Positions 1-9,787 of a DNA stretch of 10,180 bases are shown piece after piece. A program made the position numbers and the translations under genes. This DNA comes from Pigoraptor vietnamica. Lineage: Eukaryota > Opisthokonta > Filasterea. Location: contig CALSCQ010002377.1 of assembly GCA_943704525.1 (NCBI GenBank), positions 1-10,180 on the forward strand, read 5' to 3'. Each line of letters starts with the position of its first letter. Within the stretch, counting starts at the first letter, position 1. Under the pieces are notes generated by a model. That model was not told the DNA's origin. It did no database searches and saw nothing but the letters and a program-made list of their open reading frames with translations.

Positions 1-91
<91 letters not shown>

Positions 92-104
92 TGTGTGTGT
101 GTGT
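1..104. repeat. (GT)n microsatellite
   Basis: There are 44 uninterrupted GT units at 1-88, one AC interruption at 89-90, then seven more GT units. It lies at the very edge of the window inside an intron, so its true length is unknown. Confidence 0.98.
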
Positions 105-264
105 TGAGGGGAGGGGGATGAGGGAAGACCCCCGCATTAGCAGACGATCTCAATATCTTGTGACATACGAAAGGGCAAGGGGCAAGGCGCGCACAACAGT
201 TTGTATGTGCAAACACAACGCACACGGGCACACAAGGCACAGTTCAAGCAAAAGAGACACCCAC
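1..264 (-). other. partial intron downstream of last visible exon
   Basis: It begins GTGGGTGTC at 264 and runs off the window. The far part is CA repeat on the gene strand. I see no acceptor followed by VPS13-like sequence; the only plausible early acceptor (CACAAG near 165) would be followed within seven codons by a stop, so I treat the whole stretch as intron. Confidence 0.65.
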
Positions 265-772
265 CCGGCCGGGTCGACTCCCATCCGTCAATGTGGATGC
301 TCACGCGGCTCTCCTTCCACGTCTGCGCGTCCTTGAGTGTCTTGGGCGCAACGCTGCGGAACGAAAACGCCGCCGTTGCCCCCACCTCGACAGGCGTCGG
401 CGTCAGGTCCACGCTCGCCCCCACGTGACGGCGGAAAGTGAGGGGACGGCCCGTCATGTTGACGACGGCGTAAGGGACAAACGCGACGCGCGAAAGGCGC
501 TCGTCCGATTTGAACGAGAGCGCGAGGCCGCGCCAGGTGCGCGCGATCGTCTCGAGATACGCCTGCGGAATGTTGAGGTCCAGACGACGCTCGCTCGACA
601 GCGTGAGGAGAATCGATGGGGACGACTGGAGTGGCGACGCGGGTGACTCTGCGCCGCTGCGCTCCCCGGGAGTCGCCGTACCGGACGAGGGCATGTCTTC
701 GCGCTTGAGCTCCTCGATGGCGGGGAGTGCGGGCGTTGGAGGGGTTTCCTTGGCCTCCTTTTCCTTCACGAA
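265..772 (-). CDS. VPS13D: VPS13 exon K: Pro/Ser linker and start of VAB domain (residues 2345-2514)
   Basis: The 508-nt exon starts FVKEKEAKETPPTPALPAIE, a proline- and serine-rich linker. It then gives SILLTLSSERRLDLNIPQAY and LETIARTWRGLA (a helix after a strand, as in the family). FVPYAVVNMTGRPLTFRRHV follows, the first repeat of the VPS13 adaptor-binding domain (the family reads F.P(Y/F)...N.TG..L.F). It closes with WKESRVSIHIDGWESTRP; in relatives GW is followed by a VSVD.VG strand, which must lie in the next exon outside the window. VAB binds short proline motifs in adaptor proteins. The chosen donor CCGG|GTGGGT, phase 1, is the best GT nearby but cannot be checked against the next exon. 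Confidence 0.85.
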
Positions 773-3700
773 CTGAGTGACAAAAGGGCGTGGAATGAAC
801 ATATAAGGTTTGTAAAAGAATACGCAAACAAGAAAATAGATAATGAGAAATTATGAAAAAAAAATTCCCAGACAAACATAGGGAGAAGGAATTCGAGTGC
901 GGTCATTAATGGGCGAACATGACGATCGTGTACGTGCACAACGAGCAAAAGACACAATAAGAAAGCATCACTCGAAGCATAAAAAACGACTGGCGCCAAG
1001 CTCGATCAACATGCCCCACCTTCACGGTGCAGTCCCACGGCTCGAGCAGCGGCTCCCACACCGAAATGAGCCCGTTGTAGTGGTCAATGACAAGCTCAAC
1101 AACAATAGTGAAGTCGCGAAAGTCCACGGCGTTCGCGTGGCAGTTCTTCACTGACACGCGCGCGAGCGGCACATCAAGGCCCGCCGAGTCGTCGATAAGC
1201 GTGAGCTCAAAGTCCGCGACAGATATCACGAGCGCAGCGCGGCCCTTTCCGAGCGTCACAGACGGCGTAGTAGCAGTCGGCGCCGGAGAGGGCGTGAGAC
1301 GCACGAGCACCTCTTCCTGCTGCGCGGTGGCCGCGCGAACCTGCTCCCGGCGCTCCTCCTCGACAGTCGGCGCGTTTTCAAACAACCACTCGGCGGCGAG
1401 GTCGCTGATGCCGCCGGACTCATCCAACGCCTTCGAGCACCACTCGCGGCTGTAGCCAAGGCCCATCAGGCGGTCCAGGCGGGCTTCGGCGGCGCTCGTC
1501 TGCGCGTGCGACAGGGGTGAAGGTGAGACGCAGTGCGGGCGGTGTTACGATGTGCAGGCGTAACGTCAGCTGAACATTAAGGTCTTCCATGTGCAACGAA
1601 TGCACGGTGTGTGTGTGTGTGTGTGCGTATGTGCAATGTCAGTGGGATCATAAGAAGGAATAGGGACCACACTACAGTAAAAAGCAAGGCATTCGCCCTA
1701 AACGCACCATCTTGTCCGCTTCGACAGCCGAGGACACGGCAGACACCGCACCGGCGCCGTCAACGACGCCCTCCCCCTTCTCGCCTTTCTTCTGCGTGAG
1801 TCCCGCGATGCCCTCGGGGAGGTTCTTTGCGATGGCAAGAATGAGGCGGAAATCAAAGTGGGAAAAGCGCACGCGCGTCGACTCAATCGCAACGCACACG
1901 GTCGTGTCGAGGACCGCCGAGCCGGGATCGGAGGGCCGCGCCTGTACGAAGGCGTAGGGGATTAAGTGTTTGGTATTCGGTACGTTCGTTTGCACGAATG
2001 CATGGCTGTGTTTTTGTGTATGTATGGAGAGTGTGCGTATGTACGTCCAATCGTGTCCGTGCTATGCTGAAGTGGAGGTTTGCACGCATGAACGCCTGAG
2101 TTTCTGTGTGGGAGTGAAATGTGTGTGCGTTTACATCGAATGCAGGTGTAAGTGGCACACGCTGTTCGGAGCTCCCACCTCGTTCGCAACATTGACCGAG
2201 AGGGTGAAGGGGTCGACGATGTTGACGGCGCTCTCTTCGCCTCTGTCCATGCGCACCGAAAACACCTTTGAAGACAAGTGAGATGAAGTGAGTGATTATC
2301 ATTTGAAAAAACACGCAGAGAACGTGTGGACCATGCGGTCAGGGCACAAGAAACAAAGACGCTCGAACGCCGGCGCACCTCCAGCTCCTCGAGGGCGGCG
2401 GAGAGCGAGTTGCCCGGGGGCAGGTCGCTGCGGACGGGGTCGGTTTCCGTGAACTTGATCACCGCGCAGAAGCGGAGGACTATCCCGTGCGAGTCGGTGC
2501 GCGCAGCGTCCTCCAGCACGATGAATTCGGGGCGCGTGACGGACACTTTGACGAGGAGGCGGTTCTTGGCCTTGCGCTTCTTTCCAGCCTGCGAAATACA
2601 AAACAAGCAAACAAAAAGGGAACACAAGCATGTCAGAGACCGTTAAGACTGCACATACGAAGATTGTATCCCTTGCGCGTGCGTGCCGTGTGTCTGTGAA
2701 TGTATGAGCAAGTACGAGAGCGTAGTATGAAGTGCGCAATGGAAAATAGTACAAGTGCGCAAATATCCCCCTCCCCTCCTCTTACAAACACGCGTACTGA
2801 CCATGCTCCACTGCTCTCCCTGCGACATCCGCCGCGCCCGGTCTTCCTTCAGCTGCTCCAGTTGCCTGGACGTGAGGTACCGCAACTGCTGCGCATTCTG
2901 GAGTTGCTGCTGCCTCGCCCACGCAGAGTTCGGTCCCTGCGCATTCCGCCGGCGCTTCGCCTCGTCCAGCGGGCCGAGCGCAAACGAGAGCATGTGCGAC
3001 AGCCACTCGAACACCACGTGCCCGCGCACGGAATCGATGTGCATGTCTATAACGTCAGGGTCACCCGGCCGCGTGCGAATGTCGAGTTGGAACTGCGGCA
3101 CCGTCTTCTCGACGCGGCGGCCACGGCTCAGCGCAGCGGCGAGTGCGGGAGAGGCAGTGGGAGGGGCCTCGGCGGCATTCGTCACGCGCGGCGCAATGAT
3201 GTGCTTGAAGACGCTCGTCGCATCAGGGCGCACGTCCACTGCGGTGAGCGACTGCGCGGATATCTCTATGGACTTGGCCGTGTTGGACATGGTGGTGAGC
3301 GTCACGCGGAAGCCCGACAGCTCCACGCGCGCAAACGGCGGCGCCCCTTCATCAGAGAGGGACAGCGAGAGCGCGCCAATGTCGACGAAGAGGTCGAGTT
3401 CGGGTAGGGGTCGCTGTGCGGCGGCGGCCTCCCGCAACTGCTGTGGGTTTAGCAATGCGTCCGCGTCGTCGTCGGTGATGTCGAGCGCACGCCGCTGGAT
3501 CAGCGCAGCGTCTTGTTGCTGCTGAAGTATCAGCGCGTTACCCTCGGCCATGTTGCCATCGAGTATCTCGAGGAGCATGCCGACGTGCGCAGAGTCCACA
3601 GCGCCCGTGACGATGTTCACGAGACACGAGACGGCCACGGGGGCGGCGTCGGGATTCGTGCGCGGTTCCAGAATGCGCTCCACGATAAGCTCCACGGAAA

Positions 3701-6700
3701 GCTCCTTGAGCACGGCGGACGAGCGCCGGGACACGCACGCGCCGTCCCTCGCCTCAAGGTCCACCGCGTATACGCAAGCGTCGGCGATGTATGCGGATAT
3801 CTCGTCGACGACCGGCCTTGCCTCCTCGATGCCGCCCTCGAGCGAGTTGGACAGGGTCATGGTGCCCAGCTTCACGCAGAGGCCGCGCATGCCCATCGAC
3901 GACACGGGCACGATAATCTGCGGCGAGACAATGTGCACGTCCAACTTTACCGCCGAAAGACGACCCGCCCTCTTCGCTGCCTGTTCCTTCGCCTTGCTCT
4001 TCGGCGGGGAAGCGGGGCGCGCGAGGTCGAGCGCGGCCTTGAACGAGAGAATGTCCGCGAGGAATCGCTGAGTGTGAATGTAGTGAACGGCAGAGACGCG
4101 CGCGGAGAGCCGTCCCCCGAAGGCATGCCCGTCGACGCCGCGCTCGTCCTCGAGAATTCCCGCAGCGGGCTTCGTGAAAGTGACAGAGATGACGCGGTCT
4201 CCCTCGCTCGTCAGCACGCGCTTGAACGCGTGCGCGACAGCCGCAAGGTCGTCAATGCCGAGCCCTCCCACAGCGGCAGAGACTTCCACATCCCCGCGCC
4301 TTCGGGCCACGGACAGAGAGAGGGTGTGTCCGTACACGCGCAGAATGGCGCCGCCGTCCGCGCCGAGCGTGAGGGAGAGGCCGTCCACAGAGAGGGAGAT
4401 GTTGTGGTACTCGTTGTTCGGCTTTGGAGGGGGTGCAACGACGGCCGCCATTTCAGTCGCCTCTTCTTCTTCCTCCTCTTCGGGCTGATCGCGCGCGACG
4501 ACCGTCTCGCCGGGCTTGGCGTCCATTCCCACGAACCCGACGAGCGCCGCGACGGTGCGCGGGTACACAGCGACTGCAACAGACGCCACTTGCGCCCTCA
4601 GCGTCGAGTGCACGCCGCCGTGGCGAAGCGCAAACGACGGGTGAAGGGGACGCGCGACCGTGTGCGAGAGTGACAGCGCGGGCTTGTCGGGAGGCGTCGC
4701 GAGCATGTCCACCGGCGAGCCGTCCGCACTGGGCGGCATCACGTGATCGGTGATTCGGAGGGCGCCAAGCTCGAGGACGATGTCGGTTGCGTCTGCGGCG
4801 GCGTCCATAGTGAATCCGAGGGACGTGAGGGAGAGCGCCGCTAGTGTGGCTGTCGTCGCGTGTTCGTGCCCCGTGTGCGAATCGAGGCGTAACAGGGAGA
4901 ACGAGATGGACGGAACGTCGAGAGTGCCGCGCGAGAGAGCCGCGGGATAGGGAGAGGCTGCTTCCGTTGCGGTCTGCGGCTGCGACTGCATCGTCACGGA
5001 GTTAGACATGAAAATTCCTCTCGCGTGAGGGGCGCGAATAGAAGCACATACAGGAACATGGATGTGTCACTGTGACAACACAGGATTGCACACCGCACAC
5101 ACGCACACATGCACGCATGCGCACACGCTCTCACGCACCTGCGCGGCCTTCGTCTTCTTCGGCTTTGTGGCCTGCTTCTTCGCCACCGCGCCCCCTCTCG
5201 CCATCACAGCCTCGCCCTCCGCCACCTGGCACTTGGCCGTGCGCTTCAGCTGGTCAATCACCGCGGGACTCACTGCCGCGCGAATCGGCGAAAACCGGCC
5301 CGAAAACTCAAACAGTGGTACGTGTCTCTGCCCTCGCGCGCCACCCGTCGGAATGACGTCCTCCGCGTCCACAGAGCCCATGCTAATGTCCATACTGAAG
5401 GTGACATTGTCGATGACAGGGCGTGGCGCGGACGCCACCATTCCACCGAGCGAACCGCGGCGGCCGTGGCCAGCTTCGTGCATGACCCCACTCGTCGTGT
5501 AGAGGCCGAGCTCGTCAACGGACAGCTTGAAGCCCTGGTGCTCGTGGCCGTCGTCGTGGCTCCCGCCGTGCGAAGAGCGAGACCCGCGTACGACAAAGCG
5601 GCCGAGCGACGCAATCAGAAGCGAATCGCTGTGTGACGACTGCGGCACGACAACCGTCGGCGCCGCCACCACGACGTCAACCTTGATCACGTTCGAAGGG
5701 TGCGCGGCCTCCCACAGCGCTGGCGGTTCGTCGCCGGCAGTGACGACTAGTTGTGACGGCTCGCGCGCAGCTGCGGCATCGTCCGCGCCCTTCGGCTTCG
5801 CGAACGGCTTCGCAGACTCGGCCAGTTCTTCCGCCCATCGCACCACCTCAAAGATGAAGCGCTGAGTGTGGACGTACCGCACAGACGCCATCCGGACTTT
5901 GAGCGAGGCCTCGGAACCTCCCGGCGCACCCTTCAGCGGCCGCTTGGATGCCGCCAGCTCCAGCGCTTCGTCGCCCGTCGTCGCCAGTACCTCGCGATAC
6001 AGCGCGCCCTCCGCTGTTAGATCGGCGAGCACAATCTTTCCCAGGCGACCCACGGCGTTCGCAGTGCCACCGGTGCGCGAGGGAGCCGACTCGGCGACAA
6101 CGCGCGCACCGCCGATCGTCAGCTGAGAGACCTTCGTGTGCCGTCCGTCGACGAGCAGTATGGACACCGAGCCCATTTCGGCTGATGCCTTGAAGCTCCC
6201 GCGTGGCTTCTTGCGCGCGGGCGGCGCATTTGCGCCTGCACGCTGGACCGTCGCTACAGACACGCGGTGGCCGGCGCTGCCAGGGGGAGGTGGCAGCGCT
6301 TCGGCTTCGTGTGCAGGAAGAGCCTTGGAGAGGACGCGCGCTACTTCCGACAGAACGCTGCTCGAGAGAACTACCTTCACCGCGCTTGTCCGGACGTCGA
6401 CGGCCGCGGCCGGCGCAGTTCCGTCGACCCGCTCGGGTGCCATGGGGTCCAGCAAGGTCAGCCTCGCACTGAACAGAATGACGCGCTCGCTTCCACGCAG
6501 CGTGTCACGTGACGCCTGCCGGCGCAGCTGCAGGACGGGCGGTCTCGATGGCGTGCGAAGGGTCGACGCAGAGTCCTGTCGGACGACGGCGGGCGATGTA
6601 GGCTCTGCGCCCTCCGGCGGCCGCGGCGTGTCCTCGCTGCACTCGACGATTCGCTTGAACTCCGGCACAACCGTCTCGGACGCGTCTATCACTGTCAGTG

Positions 6701-9700
6701 CGCCAAGGGAGACGTCCGCTTCGGTGCGGAACCGCGTGCGAGCTACGCGGGCCAGCATGCCACCGAGCGCCAGCTGTGCGACGGCGTTGTCGCGTGCGTT
6801 GACGACGGCGACGGCGACCTTCCCCACGCGCACGTCCCCGACGAGAAGCATTTGGCTGGCATCCACGCGCGCGCGCGCAACCGCACCGGCGCCGTCGTCA
6901 TCGGAGAGGTCATCTTCAAGCACACTGCCCCCGTCGTCGTCGTCAGAGTCGGTCGAATCGTCCAAAACGACCGACTCGTCTGCGGGGGACGCACCACCAA
7001 CTACAGCCGCTCCGACATCCGCGCTCGCGCGAGTTGGCGCACCACCACCGCCAAGCTCAGCCGGCGGCTTCAGACGGGCAGCACACGCCGCAATCTGCGG
7101 GAGTAGCAGCTCGTGAAGCGACACAGATAGGCCCGCAAGGGATCCCGACACGCGCATGCGCGGGATGGTCGCGTCAGCAGGGCGCAACGACCTGTCCGCG
7201 GAGACGGCGACCGTGAACCGGTCGACCACGTGACCCTGGCGGAGGAGCTCGACACCCGGCTTCAGCACGCCGCCAGAGTTGTACACGCTGCCGTGGTGCG
7301 AGGCGGCCTCGACGTAGAAGCAGTGCGCCACGTACACCTGCGCGTCAGACAGTGTAACCGAGTGCTTCGCGATGACCGTCCCTGGAGGCGGCTTCTGCCG
7401 CTCCCGCTTGGCAAACGACGCGAGCGCTTCCGCGGCGGCGGCAATGTCGTCCTTTGGGGCTGCGTTCGTTTGCGTGTGCACCGCATCGGCGTGCGCGTGC
7501 TCAGCGGGTTCGTTCGGGGGGGTGGACGGCGGCGTGTAGAAATCGTCGGGCTTCGGGTTGCCTGGCTCAGTGTCCACAGCGAGGCGGCCGAGGTCGACGA
7601 CCAAAACGGACGAGTCCTCCCTGCGACCGCCGGCGAACGTGCCCGCACAGCTCGGAATGAGGAAGCGAGGGGCGTACACTTCCACAGAGACATCGACCCA
7701 ATCGAGGTCCCCCTCGATCTCGTCCTGCGCGGCCTGCGTTGTCGAGGGCAATAGGAGTGAGCGCGGGTATAGTATGGGAACAGTTGCGCCGTACGCCTAT
7801 GTGTTTGTATGTGCGTGTGTGAGTTTGTTTTTGTTGTTCGTGTGGGAGTGTGCGTGTGTGAGTTTGTTTTTGTTGTTCGTGTGGGTGTGTGCGTGTGTGT
7901 GCGTATGCGTGTGTGTGCGTGCGCGTGTGTGTGCGTGTGCGTGTGCATATTGTCTACGAGCGATGAGAGAGTATCCAATCGATCGCACCTTCCTGCCCCC
8001 CTTCGCCCTCCGTTGCGTCGATCGCCCCGTCCCAAAGAAGCGAAGAATGCGGGCGACGCACGCCGGATTGTAAACAAAGTCAATTCCGAGCATGTCCACG
8101 GACACGGACTTTGCGCCGTCAAACTCGGCGTACTCGGCACGGAACAGCGGCGGCGTCTTCTTCGCACCCGAGCCCGACGATCCCAGGGAGAGCTCGTTGA
8201 GTGCCGTGCGCGGAGAAAGCGCATACGCAAACCTGTGGCAAGGGCACAAAACAACCTCAAAACGACCACTCACTCCAATTTGCGCACCCCCAGTCGGCCA
8301 TTAAATTGGGTTGTGAGGGGATATCGTGACAAAATTGGGCCGAGCGAGTCGGCAACAAAGACCGGGAATGAGGGACGCGGACGGAGGAGGGACAAATCCT
8401 AACGAACCAAACAAAAAACGCGACACGACACGCCATCGAAGCAAACACAGACAGTTGGGGCAAGTGCCGTGACTCGTGACCGCACCTGTCGTCTCCCATC
8501 GTGCGGTCGACCAAGTACAGTGTCCCGAGCGACGCACCGCACGACAGTCCGTGCGCTCCAAGCCGCGAGGCCTCCACAATAAGCGACGCAAAATGGAGCT
8601 CCACGAAAGGCAGCGGCGGCGTCCACGTGTGCGGAACGGGCTGTCCGAGGGCGTCCCTTCGCGATCCCGACAGCGCGCACGACCCACTCGTTACGGCCAC
8701 GTTGAGCATGAAGGGGGCCTTGGCCGGCGACGGCGGCGGCTGATCGAGTCCCAAATCGGCGGCTATCGCAGCGTCCGATGCGTTCAGCACTTCGGAGAGG
8801 TCAGCGTGCGACGACGAGAGGTCCTCGCCACTGCTTGGCGCAGCGAGCGACGCCGACGAACCGGAGCGCTCCATGGCCTTGCGTGCGGGCGCGGGAGAGC
8901 CCTTCGCGCTGCCGCTCCCGACAATACCGCGCATCCACGAGCTCCAAGACCCACGGGGCGCTTCGGCCGGCGCGTCGCTCTTTGGGGCGTCTGCCTTTGG
9001 CTCAGACTTCTTCTTTGCGTCGCGCGCCTTCTTCGCGGCCGCCGCGAGGGCCTTTTCTGACTTGACCTTGGCGATGGCGAGGGATCGGTAGTAACGGATG
9101 TCCTCGTAGGTCAGCCTCGTCTCCAGGGACTGCGTGTGAGGCACAGTTTCTTGTGACGAAGGGCAATAAAGAGACATCGAGATGGAGTGAAAATGAAAGG
9201 GCAATACACATGGCACACAATGCGGATCGAACACACGGCTTGTCAGCCAAGCCGCGTAGGTGCACGCACGAGGCGAACGTTCCTTATAAGCAGCGCCGAC
9301 AGCGGAACCCCACTCCCCACCCCCAAACCCCAAAACAATCGCATAAAACTCAAATACGCATACGAACACACACACACGCACACACCTCCAGCTGCGTCTT
9401 GGTCGCTGCGTCGGGCTTGTCGGCGAGCAGCTTCTTGATGTATGCCTCCACGTACGCCATGCGATCCGCGCGCCGCGTGGCCAGTCTCTTCGGCGACCAG
9501 TGGCTTCCCTTCGTGAGAATGTCGTGCACGACGCACTCGGCCGCAAAACGGAACCACACGAGTGCGTTGCCGGCGACGGGGACGCTCGGGCGGAATCGCT
9601 GGTACCTGCACGACAGTTGCACGGTACGCAGAAGCGCCAGTGTCGGCCAGCAATACAACCGCACATATGACAATCTGAAATCGAGACGTGCGACAGGGGA

Positions 9701-9720
9701 GCATTCAACTCTTGGCAACA

Positions 9721-9787
<67 letters not shown>

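Noticed and set aside
140-172. A terminal mini-exon after a CACAAG acceptor with a TAA stop soon after
   Set aside because: It would end the protein inside the VAB domain after about seven codons, with no match to the VSVD.VG strand expected there.
1-336. Open frame encoding a Cys-Val repeat from the GT tract
   Set aside because: A GT microsatellite has no stops in any frame; the rest has no homology and lies over an intron and exon K in antisense.
3513-4673. A plus-strand open frame of 386 codons opposite exon F
   Set aside because: It is exactly antisense to clear VPS13 sequence, is rich in Arg and His as expected from a GC-rich shadow frame, and has no recognisable domain.
4998-5012. ATG at the start of a MSNSVTMQS reading as a gene start, splitting the region into two genes
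   Set aside because: Exon F continues the same VPS13 body with correct module order and phase; no promoter-like or intergenic stretch separates it from exon E.
5010-5139. Exon E and exon F as one continuous exon with a TGA read through
   Set aside because: A good donor CAG|GTGCGT, GT-rich intron sequence, a CTAAC branch-point candidate and a following CAG acceptor all support an intron; other introns contain TAG and TAA as well.
6136-7116. A plus-strand open frame of 326 codons opposite exon E
   Set aside because: Same reason: Ser/Arg/Thr-rich shadow of the VPS13 frame with no family pattern.
7811-7888. Possible CRISPR-like direct repeats
   Set aside because: Only two head-to-tail copies without spacers, in a GT-rich intron of a eukaryotic gene.
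9130-9160. Alternative acceptor CACAAG near 9141 for exon C
   Set aside because: It would break the phase set by exon B; the CACACGCAG acceptor at 9130 keeps phase and gives QLE-SLETRLTYEDI as in the family.
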